A stretch of DNA of 64,000 bases from Bacteroidaceae bacterium (GTDB lineage Bacteria; Bacteroidota; Bacteroidia; Bacteroidales; Bacteroidaceae). The notes under the pieces were generated by a model. The model had not been told where the DNA came from. It saw only the letters and a program-made list of their open reading frames with translations, and did no database searches. The stretch spans positions 24,590 to 88,589 of the forward strand of contig JAFZDY010000044.1 of the NCBI GenBank assembly GCA_017560945.1, read 5' to 3'. The translations under genes were made by a program, and so were the position numbers. This document shows, piece after piece, positions 37,856 through 47,031 of this stretch; positions within the stretch are counted from its first letter, which is position 1; every line of letters starts with the position of its first letter.

Positions 37856-38028
37856 TTTAACCTAAATCGGTCATTAGCGTTATGATGATAATAGCCCTAT
37901 TTTTGAAACAGATGTTTTGCTACTTTGAGGGCGCAATGGGGTTCCATTGTAACTGAAAAGTAACGAAACAGATGACAAAAAGATGGTTTCGTTAGCGCGT
38001 AACAGTCTAATGACCGATTTGGGTTTAA
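37856..38028. repeat. Palindromic 173-bp element (MITE-like)
   Basis: The ends are inverted repeats: CCTAAATCGGTCATTAG near 37861 and CTAATGACCGATTTGGG near 38007, with one mismatch and further AT pairing outside. The inside holds two GAAACAGATG words and a CGAAAC/GTTTCG hairpin but no ORF. It lies between GH98 and the alcohol dehydrogenase. The rest of the gap (38029-38121) holds CTACACTCTACACC-type simple phrases. Confidence 0.55.
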
Positions 38029-38121
38029 GATTCAAGATTAGTTTGAGCAAAGCCCTACAAGTTAATACCTGTTTTTTACTTCACCCCTACACTCTACACT
38101 CTACACCCTATACCTTCTACA

Positions 38122-39303
38122 CTATTTCGCCATGGTGTAAATCTTCTCCATGTCCTCTGCGTGAAGCACTTTGAAGCAACCCTGAGTAGCTTTGTAGTCG
38201 CGGCTACACTTGCGCACCATCTCCTTGATTTCCTCATCGGTGATTTCACGTCCTATAAGTTCGTGGATGTTGATAGGCATACCTATAGCGTGGTAGAAGT
38301 GCTCCATAGCCTCAATACCCTTCAAAGCAGTACCTTCAGGGTCGGTAAAGTCATTGGGGACACCCATCACGTTTACAGCAAAGCGAACGAAGCGGCTCAC
38401 GTTCTCCTTGTACACATAGCGAGCCCAACTGGGCCATACGGCTGCCAATCCTGCACCATGGGTCACGTCGAACATACCACTCAACTCGTGCTCCAATTGG
38501 TGAGTAGCCCAGTCATCAGCCACACCACAACCAGTCAATCCGTTGTGTGCGATGCTGCCTCCCCACATAATCTGAGCGCGGTGACGATAGTCTTCAGGAT
38601 TCTTCAGCACATAGAATACGCTATCCATCATAGTACGCATTACGGCTTCGGCCACCTCAGTGGTCAGTGTCATATCGTCGTCGTGTGTGAAGTATCTCTC
38701 CATAGTGTGCATGATCATGTCTGTCACACCAGCCGCTGTCTGATAAGGGGGTAGGGTAAAGGTGCGGCAGGGGTTCATGATGGCAAACTTCGGACGAGAG
38801 ATGTCATTGGAGTATCCCAACTTTACGTCACCCTCTTCGTTGGTAACCACACTGGCTTCGCTCATCTCGCTACCAGCTGCAGGGATGGTCAACACACATG
38901 CCAAGGGCAAGCAAGCCTTAGCCTCGTCCTTACCCAGGTAGAAGTCCCATACATCGCCTTCGTAGGGCACACCGTAGGCAATACCCTTGGCCGAGTCGAT
39001 GACACTACCTCCACCTACTGCCAATATGAAGTCCACACCCTCGCGACGGCACAGGTCAATGCCTTCGCGTATTTTTGACAGGCGAGGGTTGGGTACTACA
39101 CCACCCAACTTAACATATTCTACTCCGGCTTCATCCAACAAGTTGCACACCTTTTCCAAAAGTCCAGACTTGATGGCACTCTGTCCACCATAGTGTACCA
39201 ACACCTTGTTTCCGCCATACTTCTTTACCAAGTAGGCCACCTTTTCTTCTGACTCCTTTCCGAAAACTACCTCGGTAGGAGCATAATACATGAAATCTTT
39301 CAT
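38122..39303 (-). CDS. Iron-containing alcohol dehydrogenase (butanol dehydrogenase-like)
   Basis: The 393-residue cytosolic oxidoreductase is of the YqhD/BDH branch. The NAD(P)-binding part has GGGSVIDSAKG (about 97-107). The metal site is carried by GVTDMIMHTMERY and DVTHGAGLAAVWPSW. It reduces aldehydes to alcohols with NAD(P)H; the in vivo substrate is unknown, perhaps fermentation or sugar-derived aldehydes. ATG 39303 (MKDFMYYAPTEVVFG) is preferred over the in-frame ATG at 39339, which adds twelve unrelated residues. It is not obviously part of the xylan cluster. Confidence 0.92.
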   Translation of the reverse strand: MKDFMYYAPTEVVFGKESEEKVAYLVKKYGGNKVLVHYGGQSAIKSGLLEKVCNLLDEAGVEYVKLGGVVPNPRLSKIREGIDLCRREGVDFILAVGGGSVIDSAKGIAYGVPYEGDVWDFYLGKDEAKACLPLACVLTIPAAGSEMSEASVVTNEEGDVKLGYSNDISRPKFAIMNPCRTFTLPPYQTAAGVTDMIMHTMERYFTHDDDMTLTTEVAEAVMRTMMDSVFYVLKNPEDYRHRAQIMWGGSIAHNGLTGCGVADDWATHQLEHELSGMFDVTHGAGLAAVWPSWARYVYKENVSRFVRFAVNVMGVPNDFTDPEGTALKGIEAMEHFYHAIGMPINIHELIGREITDEEIKEMVRKCSRDYKATQGCFKVLHAEDMEKIYTMAK

Positions 39304-39452
39304 ATTTACTTTTCCTAAATGTTCACTTTCTTTTTGCAAAGATGGTAATAATTGTTGAAATCTGCAAGAATATCACCCCCTTTTTAAATAGAAATTTATT
39401 CACAGGTAAGTTTCTCAGGGTCGCTCGTTGCTTCATTTCACTGGTTGGAAGT

Positions 39453-39511
39453 ATCTTAGTATACTTTGTCATTTATCTTAATATACTTTCCATTTTATCC
39501 TAAGATACTTG
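39453..39511. repeat. Phased dyad array C (3 units, 22-23-bp period)
   Basis: ATCTTAGTATACTT at 39453, ATCTTAATATACTT at 39475 and ATCCTAAGATACTT at 39498. The core AGTATACT is a palindrome. Intergenic, about 150 bp upstream of the alcohol dehydrogenase start. Confidence 0.65.
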
Positions 39512-39603
39512 ACGATTTAAGTTAGGGAAACCATTTGAAAGCCTCGGACTGAGATAGGGATTATTTTCAAGCCTAAAATAAGAGGTAAACCAAAGTACCG
39601 AAC

Positions 39604-39691
39604 TTTGATGACCAAACTATAGAGGTTTGATGACCAAACTATATAGGTTTGATTGCCAAACTATATAGGTTTGGTAGCCTTAGTATAAAGG
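39604..39691. repeat. Phased dyad array D (4 units, exact 22-bp period)
   Basis: Tandem units begin at 39604, 39626, 39648 and 39670. The first two differ at one position and the fourth is degenerate. The core TTTGATGACCAAACTATA contains a GTTTG/CAAAC dyad. It lies about 90 bp from array C, in the same gap downstream of the DprA-like gene. Confidence 0.8.
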
Positions 39692-39726
39692 GCTGTTTGG
39701 GGATGTATTTTCAACCACTCAGCCCA

Positions 39727-39845
39727 TTTGCGTTTGTAACGCAAAGGTATTGAGTATAAGCATTTGCAATGCACTAAATTCACTCTATAGAAGAATTCTT
39801 GTTAGCATCACAGATGCTTATACTCATAACTTCTCATTGCAAATG
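39727..39845. repeat. Nested inverted repeats downstream of the defence-like operon
   Basis: Three inverted repeats: TTTGCGTT/AACGCAAA (39727-39745); GAGTATAAGCAT (39752-39763) with ATGCTTATACTC (39814-39825), a perfect 12 bp; and CATTTGCAATG (39761-39771) with CATTGCAAATG (39835-39845), a perfect 11 bp. The last two interlock, so they cannot both form fully in one strand. They may be a terminator region for the operon or a small mobile-element relic. Confidence 0.55.
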
Positions 39846-39912
39846 AGAATGGATAGGGGAAACATCTCTAATGTGCATGATATTTGTTTAGATTAGTCGT
39901 TTTAATCGAATT

Positions 39913-40308
39913 TTAATACATTTCATTAGCCAATTGCTCTACATAACGATTTCTTTTGTGAGCAGATACTTCAGATACTCTGGTGACTGATTCTTTTTCG
40001 TAGGAGATGATAAGGAGACGGCCTTGTTGCATCGCTTCTTCATACTGTTGAGGAAGCTGACGATACATTCCTCGAGCAAGGACGAGAATAATGCCACACT
40101 TACCTTGAAGAAGTACTTTTAGCACGTCGCGTTCCATCCGTGAGTGAAAACCGCTAATGATGGCGACATCGGTTTGTTTGCTCATTTGCAATGCCCAGTC
40201 CAGTGCAGGAAGCACCGACAATGTAGGTATCTTACGTGAAGCAAGATACCCAATCTTTCTCATGTTGAGCAATTCTTTGTTGCCGAGGTATGTAGGAGTA
40301 TTATTCAT
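39913..40308 (-). CDS. Small DprA-like (SLOG-fold) protein
   Basis: The 131-residue protein matches the middle of DprA/Smf. YLGNKELLNMRKIGYLASRK corresponds to the DprA GN..LL..pk.A.VGSR region, VAIISGF to the VSG turn, IILVLARGMYRQLPQQYEEA to the IAVLG.G.d..YP.e. segment and HKRNRYVEQL to the RNRiI.gL motif. The ligand-binding GIDxxAH part is replaced (SRMERDVLKVLL) and the C-terminal third of DprA is missing. It overlaps the methyltransferase gene by 8 bp, so translation is probably coupled. I infer a nucleotide- or DNA-sensing accessory in the operon rather than a transformation protein. Confidence 0.6.
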   Translation of the reverse strand: MNNTPTYLGNKELLNMRKIGYLASRKIPTLSVLPALDWALQMSKQTDVAIISGFHSRMERDVLKVLLQGKCGIILVLARGMYRQLPQQYEEAMQQGRLLIISYEKESVTRVSEVSAHKRNRYVEQLANEMY

Positions 40309-43300
40309 TCAGTTCGTCTCCCATACGATATTTGATATCGTAGTTGATGATAAAATCTAGTTCTTCTTCGGTAAAGCCATAGTGCTCGGCTAAGAGTTTG
40401 TCTATTTCATCGATAAACCTTTTAGATCGTTTAGGATAATATTCATCGTAAACAACATTTCTGCCAGTTGACTTATAATATGTGTTTTTTGTAAACTTGT
40501 TCGCTTCATAATCAGCAAATAATATTTTCCCTTTCTCTGAGATAGCAGAATCTTTAGCTGCGGAAATTGGAACAGGGAAATTATCAATAAAGCCCTTCGT
40601 AAGATTCCGACAATCGGTATATGAAATGTAGTTCCAGTAAAACAGCGAAGAGGATATTATTGACCCAATAGAAGTATTGTCATATAATTCATCTATTTTT
40701 AATTCCTTTTCTGCTTTTACATCTTCCAAGACTCCATCAATATATGTTATACTTTTTTGATTTTTTATCAATAGAAAATATCCTCCACCTGCTGCTCTGA
40801 AATATACAGAAGAATTAGAGAATGAATTTCCATAATAGTTTGCTACACAGTTTTTGCAAGAGTGAATTTTCTTGTTTATCAAACATTCCGTTTGAATAGA
40901 AAATTTAGGAATAATAAAAGAGGGCGCAAGCGATGTTACATTTACATAACACAAATTATTAAAGAGAGAACCTCGGCACTCTGTATACCAACGATTGTAT
41001 TTCGTAGCAAAGATATTAAAAGATGTTTTCTTCTCACTTTTACTTGCAATAAATATTGATGCTCGCAAATGCTCGATAACTTCAAACAAACGGCCAGGTC
41101 TATCGTCGAAATTAGCAAATAATAGAAGTGACGAATTCTCTTTAAGTAGTTTAATAACTTTCTCCATTCGCTTTGAACAAGTTATAGCAACAGGAACAAT
41201 GAAGCTAAACTTACCTTTTGATTGGCTAATTTTCAAACTTCTCTCCGTACAACAACCATACAAATTCCCGCATTGTGCAGATTCTAAAGAATCGAATCTA
41301 TATTGTACATCTTTACTAGGATACTCCACATACGGCGGGTTACCAATTATAACATCAAAACCGCCATTCCCTTTTATGATTTGATAAAACTCCGCTAGCC
41401 AGTGGAATGGTTGATGTGATTTAAGCCACTTTTCATACGCAAGATGTGTTGTCGCATGCATACGGTGATTAAGAGTATCATTAAGTGAAGATAATCGCTG
41501 TTTCAACTCCCATTTCGCTTGTTTGAAAGCAAGCATGTCATCTTCTTGGTTTAACTGTACATGCTTGAAGGTGTCATATGCAAGAGACACAAGTTGCATC
41601 TCAGATTCTACTTTCTCCTTGAACACTGCATTTGCAAATATATCTCCCCAAGTAAGGTCACGATTAAGTTCCTCTTCCGTAGCATATCCTACCAATGTGT
41701 TTCCACAACGGATATTGAAGTCAATATCAGGCAATGGGTCAAGACCAAGGTTATCGGCACGCTTGTCTACTTCCACCACAGCAACCATCTTCAAGAATAG
41801 TCGGAGTTTGGCAATTTCGGTAGCCTCTACCATAATGTCTACGCCGTAAAGATTGCGCAAGATGATGCTCTTGAATATAAAGTACTGTATGTTGCTTCGA
41901 TATCTATTGGATATCTCTGCCAACTCATCCTTAAACAATAAGGGATTCTGTGCATTGAACTCTTGCATACGCTCTATACACACTTCGTAGAGCGGTTCGA
42001 GGATATTCATTGCAGCAAAGAGGAACGCGCCACTACCACATGTAGGGTCAAGGATAGTTACATTTTGTAATGCGTGATAGAAATGACGGACAAAGAGGTG
42101 GTCATCGGCCGTACGCAATAGGTCATAGACAAATGAACGTATATCCAGGTTATAAGTAATGAAATCGTTTATCTGGGTTATCTCTCCATCGCGTATCTTT
42201 TGCAGTATGCTTTCACAACGCTGTAAACGCTCAACCGTTTCGCGCCATATCTCAGTAGGTAGGGCAAACTTCTCTGCGGTTTTAGTGTTCCATGCTGAGC
42301 GACGTTCCAAGAGATTAGGCTTCGTGGTGTCGATGCCGACTGCAACATCTTCGGGTATCAGTTGTTGCCAGTCTTCGTTATACCCTTTCTTTACGGCATC
42401 GTAGATATAGCGGTCTCTACTGCTTCGTAACGTTTGCCATACAAATCCCTCAGGGGTGAATGCTTTGGATGACTTCTCGGCAGTCTTGTCCATCAAGAAA
42501 GGAATAATACAATTCTTGCCGATATATTCCGTGATGTCTTCTTTGGTGTAATAAGCACCCATTTGTGCACGGTCGTTGATATATTGCTCAAAGATGTAGC
42601 CAAGCACATCGGGGTTGATATCTTTCCCGCTTGCTGTAATGCGTGTATCAAGATGCCAACGCCATGTGTCGAAGAAGTTGAAGAGACGAATAAATGCTTC
42701 GTCGCTAATATCTATGTCAGCATAGTCGCGCTCCAATTGGTGCTCATCGAACATACCACCATTGAGATAGGGAATACGTCCATACTTGCGCTCAAAATCA
42801 CCATTGTGCAGTGGCGCATTGAGTCCATCGTGAAAAAGGTCAGAAAGGAAACCACGATAAAATGATTGAAAGAAGCGGTCCTCTCCCTGTTCCTTGCGTA
42901 CCCACTGTAGTTTGTGTTGCAGATAATCGGGGTCGCCATTGAGGAAGCCCTTCTTTTGGATAAAATAGCAAAACATCAAGCGGTTAAGCATGACCGACGT
43001 ATACCATTGTTTGTTGCGATTGTCTTTGGATACGATATGGTCATCAATGCCCGTAATGAAGTCAGCAAAGGCTTTATGTTCTTTCTTGAAACCAGCATAA
43101 AAATCTTTCGTAATCTTCTCGGAATTGACAGCAAAAGAACCTTGTATACGTTCCTTAACATCGACGATAGTGGTTGTTTCGCCCAACTCGAAAGAGAGCG
43201 CATCAATCTTTGAAAAGAGAAAATCTGCCTTATCTGCAGTCTCATACTCAATTGTGACCACATCACGTTTCTCGACAGTCTTGATGGGAGCCATCCATTG

Positions 43301-43591
43301 GTGATGTTGCGAATCGGGGATATAGAATATGCAGATGTAGTCGTTGGCATTGCGTCGTAAACGGTAGTCTATCTTCTTACAAGTAGTTGTAGTAGGAATG
43401 CTATTTACTGGGCACGATATAATCTGAAAACCATTACGCTCGGCAATCGTTGTCATACAATATTCTATGCCTTCAATTTCGATAGGCTGTATATCGGCTT
43501 GACCACGAAAACGGTTCCAACCCATTTCGGTTATGAAGAGACCTTTGAAATCCTCCTCCTTTATATATTGATTGAATGTGCTTCTTCTCAT
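40301..43591 (-). CDS. Eco57I-type N6-adenine DNA methyltransferase (PglX-like)
   Basis: The 1096-residue protein has a long N-terminal helical region with endonuclease-like or partner-binding character (about 1-330). The SAM-binding motif is Asp515-PTCGSG (about 515-521) and the catalytic motif is Asn751-PPY (about 751-754). A C-terminal target-recognition region (about 780-1050) follows. It would methylate adenine at a specific site to mark host DNA. It starts 14 bp after the helicase gene and overlaps the DprA-like gene. The size and motif order resemble BREX PglX and type IIG enzymes, but no other BREX gene is present. Confidence 0.88.
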   Translation of the reverse strand: MRRSTFNQYIKEEDFKGLFITEMGWNRFRGQADIQPIEIEGIEYCMTTIAERNGFQIISCPVNSIPTTTTCKKIDYRLRRNANDYICIFYIPDSQHHQWMAPIKTVEKRDVVTIEYETADKADFLFSKIDALSFELGETTTIVDVKERIQGSFAVNSEKITKDFYAGFKKEHKAFADFITGIDDHIVSKDNRNKQWYTSVMLNRLMFCYFIQKKGFLNGDPDYLQHKLQWVRKEQGEDRFFQSFYRGFLSDLFHDGLNAPLHNGDFERKYGRIPYLNGGMFDEHQLERDYADIDISDEAFIRLFNFFDTWRWHLDTRITASGKDINPDVLGYIFEQYINDRAQMGAYYTKEDITEYIGKNCIIPFLMDKTAEKSSKAFTPEGFVWQTLRSSRDRYIYDAVKKGYNEDWQQLIPEDVAVGIDTTKPNLLERRSAWNTKTAEKFALPTEIWRETVERLQRCESILQKIRDGEITQINDFITYNLDIRSFVYDLLRTADDHLFVRHFYHALQNVTILDPTCGSGAFLFAAMNILEPLYEVCIERMQEFNAQNPLLFKDELAEISNRYRSNIQYFIFKSIILRNLYGVDIMVEATEIAKLRLFLKMVAVVEVDKRADNLGLDPLPDIDFNIRCGNTLVGYATEEELNRDLTWGDIFANAVFKEKVESEMQLVSLAYDTFKHVQLNQEDDMLAFKQAKWELKQRLSSLNDTLNHRMHATTHLAYEKWLKSHQPFHWLAEFYQIIKGNGGFDVIIGNPPYVEYPSKDVQYRFDSLESAQCGNLYGCCTERSLKISQSKGKFSFIVPVAITCSKRMEKVIKLLKENSSLLLFANFDDRPGRLFEVIEHLRASIFIASKSEKKTSFNIFATKYNRWYTECRGSLFNNLCYVNVTSLAPSFIIPKFSIQTECLINKKIHSCKNCVANYYGNSFSNSSVYFRAAGGGYFLLIKNQKSITYIDGVLEDVKAEKELKIDELYDNTSIGSIISSSLFYWNYISYTDCRNLTKGFIDNFPVPISAAKDSAISEKGKILFADYEANKFTKNTYYKSTGRNVVYDEYYPKRSKRFIDEIDKLLAEHYGFTEEELDFIINYDIKYRMGDELNE

Positions 43592-43605
43592 AATGGTGTG
43601 TTTGT

Positions 43606-46600
43606 TTATGGTTGGTATTTAAGTCCCATCGAGCAGATGATTGACGGGTCTTTGTGAATGCTCTTGTCTTCTTCGATACGGCATAGACTGAAGTTCTTGC
43701 GCATTTCAAGTACGCACTCTACGATTTCATCACTGGTGCTATTGCGCAACATACGCCCAAGTGTAAACTTGGCGCTTTCGAGTAACGGATAATTGTAGAT
43801 GTCGTCAATGGCAAGTTTTAACAGGTCTTTATTCTCTTGCGAGAAGAAGAGGTTGGGCGGATTCTGATAGTAATTTTCAAGTAGATTGCTGATACGATAG
43901 CGTGTGCTAAATCTGTTTCCTAAGATTCCACCGATGCTTGTTGTTTCATTGTTAATGTTATCAATAGCCTTAGATACAAGGTCGTGATGATTGTCGTGTG
44001 GTTCGATGTTGCGTGCATTTGCATCACAGGCCATAGCATTAAGAATACGTTTCTGCGATTGACTGATGATATTACCGTTGGTATCTAACCATGTGAGCAC
44101 ATCAAAATCGTTATGAGTCTTGGCATAGGTGATGACGCCGTTTTGTATCAATTCGCCAGTCTCTTTGGTCGCATAAATAACATTGCTTAATGAAGGGATG
44201 ATTTCCTTTAATCGTGGATTGGCGTCGATTGCATTCTTCCAAATCTGATAGGCTTGTGACGAGAGGTCTACATCGCTGTCGTCATCATCATCAAGCGAGC
44301 CACTCTTCTCGTTAAACATGTCACGAAGGTTCTTTTCGTTACCTTCAAAGAAAACCTCATCACTACCTACGATATTGGCATTCTCATTAATACGGTCGTT
44401 GAGTCGACCACGAAGATTGATGATTTCCTCTACACCATCGGCAGGGAAGAACGAATAGCAATAGATTTGCTCGGCCTCTTGACCGATACGGTCAACACGA
44501 CCAGCTCTCTGAATCAAACGAATAATCGCCCAAGGTAGGTCAAAGTTTGTGATAACGTGTGAATCTTGTAGGTTTTGACCCTCACTTAGTACGTCGGTAG
44601 CAATCATTATGCGGAACTGCTCTTCTAGTGTATAGTCCTTATCATTACTCTTTGGAGAGAAATGTTCAACCAAGTCTGTTGGGTTCTTACTACCTCCAGT
44701 GGCACAAGCGATGTTCTTGAATCCTCGACGTTTAAGTTGATTGAATATATAGTTTGCAGTGTCGGAGAATTGGGTGAACACAATAACCTTATCAGCCTTG
44801 TGTGTTTCATTGAGCAATGTTTCCAACTCGTTGAGTTTAGGGTCTGTTGCAGGGTTCCAATCACCACACAAAGCTATCATGTTAAGCAATATTTCGCAAT
44901 CTTTACGTAGTTGTTGCTTGAGAGTACGTTTGAAATACTTGGAGTCAATCCATGCACAGTTGTTCTTTGCCGTGATGATATTATAATACTCTTTGGCCTT
45001 GCGCATATACACATCCATCTCTTTTGGGAAGGTTATCAACTCCTCGTCCTCAATCACACGCTCGGGGTCAAGTGCATCGCCAAAGATATTCTCGTTCATG
45101 TCGGCATCTTCCATATACTCTTCAGGGAAGGTATTCTCATCGCCAATAGGTAAAGGAAGTTTATTATCAATAGCATAGATGAATACTGCATTGCGTAAGA
45201 TGTGCCTATATATCGTAAGCAGAAAGGCAAAACCACTGCTATCAATTCGTTTGAAGAATGTGCTTTTGCAAAATCCCATCATGCGTTGGCCTGCACGAGA
45301 CAGATTTTCCACTATCAGTTTTTCATGTATTTTGATACCAATAGCTTTTGTTTCATCATAGAAATGGATAAGTCCATAACGAGGCAATTTAAGTTCCTCC
45401 ATTAGGTTTATCATTTCGGCTGAATATAGACGACTATACTGGTCTCCCAATTCAGTCTTGAACTTAATTGCACGCGGCAAACGTTCTGGGAAATAAGAGC
45501 GACTACCATCAGGGAATTGCAAGTATTTTCGTTGAGTAATATTGTCGGTCTTAGCATAGTTATCCTTGATGAATGTACGTGTACGACGTACAAGGAAAAG
45601 TTTCATTAGTTCATTCCAATCATCAGCAAATGGGCTCTTCTCGAAAGCTTTGATAGAACGCATGTGTATGTCACTATGTAGGCGTTGAAATTCGCGCTCG
45701 CCACCCAATGAACGGATATATTCTTCGGGGCGAATGCCAAGATCTTGGTCTTCACTGATAAATAGGCGTAGCTGATTACTTAAATCTGAGAAGTCTTTGT
45801 TGTAAGGTGTTGCCGTAAGTAGCAAAACCTTGCTGTCTTGGTGTTCTATAAGATTTCGGATATTCTGATAGCGCTTACCGTTTGAGTTACGTAAGTTGTG
45901 ACTTTCATCAACGATTATCAATCGATAGAATCTTGCAGATTCAATGTCGATAGGTTTAGACATTGACATGATATCGGCCTTCAGGTCGTATTTCGCAACA
46001 TATTTGCGCCACATATCCTGTAGATTGGCCGGACATATAATCAGCGTACTGCTGGCAAAGGTCATCTCATAGATTTTTGCAATGGCACAGGCTGTAATCG
46101 TCTTACCCAATCCCACGACATCGCCAATCATTGCTCCGTTGCGCTTTTCGTTATTGAGATTCTTGGCAGCAATCTTTACGGCTGTTTGTTGGAAGTCAAA
46201 CAACTCACGTTGAAATTCGGGAGAAAGTGAAAACTCTTTAATGCCATTGCGTGCGTCTTGGCTTAGGTGATAAGCTGTTTTCAAGTATATGTAATAAGGT
46301 GGAATATCCTTCTCACCAGCCCAACTTTCGTCGATTATCTTTATCAAGTCATCAGTGATGTCTAAGCAAAAACGGTCGTTCCAACGATTATCAAACCAAT
46401 CTGCCAATTTCTGAACACTATCGCTGTCTGCAAATTCAGCATTCAGTTCGCCCTGTTTTGTCAAACCTGAGTAGGTAAGATTACTGCTACCCATAATAGC
46501 TTGTATCTTATTGAAATGATCCTGTGGCCGATGAGCCAGATAGAGTTTAGCGTGCAGGGGCTCTTTTAAATAAAGTTTAACCGTTACCTTTCCTTCCTTC

Positions 46601-46992
46601 ATTTGGGTAGACAAACGACGTAACGTCCATTCATCTACAGCAGAAGGAACACCAAGCAAAAGTTGTTTTCGGAAGTCTCGTACAATCTGCATCCTGCATT
46701 GCATTGCATATTCAGCATCAGGCTGATTGTCATGACGGGAATAAAGTCCTCTGATAAGTTCTTCATCTGGACGATGCATACCGATGAGCAAACGACAGAC
46801 ACGCAATTGACGGTCGTCATTCTCATACACATAGTCACCTGGGAGGGAATCTATTTGATTCACTATCAGATTCCATCCTCTCAAATTGAAATAGCCGACG
46901 CAAAAGTCTACACGATTAACTCCTACGTTGCTAATAATCCCTTGCAAACCTTCGGTAAACTTGATTTCAAGGTTGTCATAGATTCTTGCCAT
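43606..46992 (-). CDS. PLD-nuclease/SNF2-like helicase fusion
   Basis: The protein (1128 residues from this start) begins with a phospholipase-D-type nuclease domain carrying His147-x-Lys149 (PLHAKLYLAH) and GSSNLTYSGL at about 168-177. A superfamily-2 helicase follows with Walker A GDVVGLGKT (Lys at about 297), box II DESH (about 362-365), TATPYN and motif VI RAGRVDRIGQ (about 831). A large acidic and helical C-terminal part completes it. Such fusions translocate on and cut unmodified DNA in restriction-like defence. The start at 46992 (MARIYDNLEIKF) suits the domain; an in-frame ATG at 47031 would add thirteen residues. First gene of the operon. Confidence 0.85.
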   Translation of the reverse strand: MARIYDNLEIKFTEGLQGIISNVGVNRVDFCVGYFNLRGWNLIVNQIDSLPGDYVYENDDRQLRVCRLLIGMHRPDEELIRGLYSRHDNQPDAEYAMQCRMQIVRDFRKQLLLGVPSAVDEWTLRRLSTQMKEGKVTVKLYLKEPLHAKLYLAHRPQDHFNKIQAIMGSSNLTYSGLTKQGELNAEFADSDSVQKLADWFDNRWNDRFCLDITDDLIKIIDESWAGEKDIPPYYIYLKTAYHLSQDARNGIKEFSLSPEFQRELFDFQQTAVKIAAKNLNNEKRNGAMIGDVVGLGKTITACAIAKIYEMTFASSTLIICPANLQDMWRKYVAKYDLKADIMSMSKPIDIESARFYRLIIVDESHNLRNSNGKRYQNIRNLIEHQDSKVLLLTATPYNKDFSDLSNQLRLFISEDQDLGIRPEEYIRSLGGEREFQRLHSDIHMRSIKAFEKSPFADDWNELMKLFLVRRTRTFIKDNYAKTDNITQRKYLQFPDGSRSYFPERLPRAIKFKTELGDQYSRLYSAEMINLMEELKLPRYGLIHFYDETKAIGIKIHEKLIVENLSRAGQRMMGFCKSTFFKRIDSSGFAFLLTIYRHILRNAVFIYAIDNKLPLPIGDENTFPEEYMEDADMNENIFGDALDPERVIEDEELITFPKEMDVYMRKAKEYYNIITAKNNCAWIDSKYFKRTLKQQLRKDCEILLNMIALCGDWNPATDPKLNELETLLNETHKADKVIVFTQFSDTANYIFNQLKRRGFKNIACATGGSKNPTDLVEHFSPKSNDKDYTLEEQFRIMIATDVLSEGQNLQDSHVITNFDLPWAIIRLIQRAGRVDRIGQEAEQIYCYSFFPADGVEEIINLRGRLNDRINENANIVGSDEVFFEGNEKNLRDMFNEKSGSLDDDDDSDVDLSSQAYQIWKNAIDANPRLKEIIPSLSNVIYATKETGELIQNGVITYAKTHNDFDVLTWLDTNGNIISQSQKRILNAMACDANARNIEPHDNHHDLVSKAIDNINNETTSIGGILGNRFSTRYRISNLLENYYQNPPNLFFSQENKDLLKLAIDDIYNYPLLESAKFTLGRMLRNSTSDEIVECVLEMRKNFSLCRIEEDKSIHKDPSIICSMGLKYQP

Positions 46993-47031
46993 ATAACTGT
47001 ACTGTTTAAAAGTACGTTTTAGGCTATACAT

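Noticed and set aside
39604-39691. CRISPR array
   Set aside because: The period is 22 bp with near-identical units and no unique spacers; no cas genes are present.
40301-46992. BREX or DISARM locus
   Set aside because: Only a PglX-like methylase and a helicase/PLD fusion are present; brxA, brxB, brxC, pglZ and drmB are missing.
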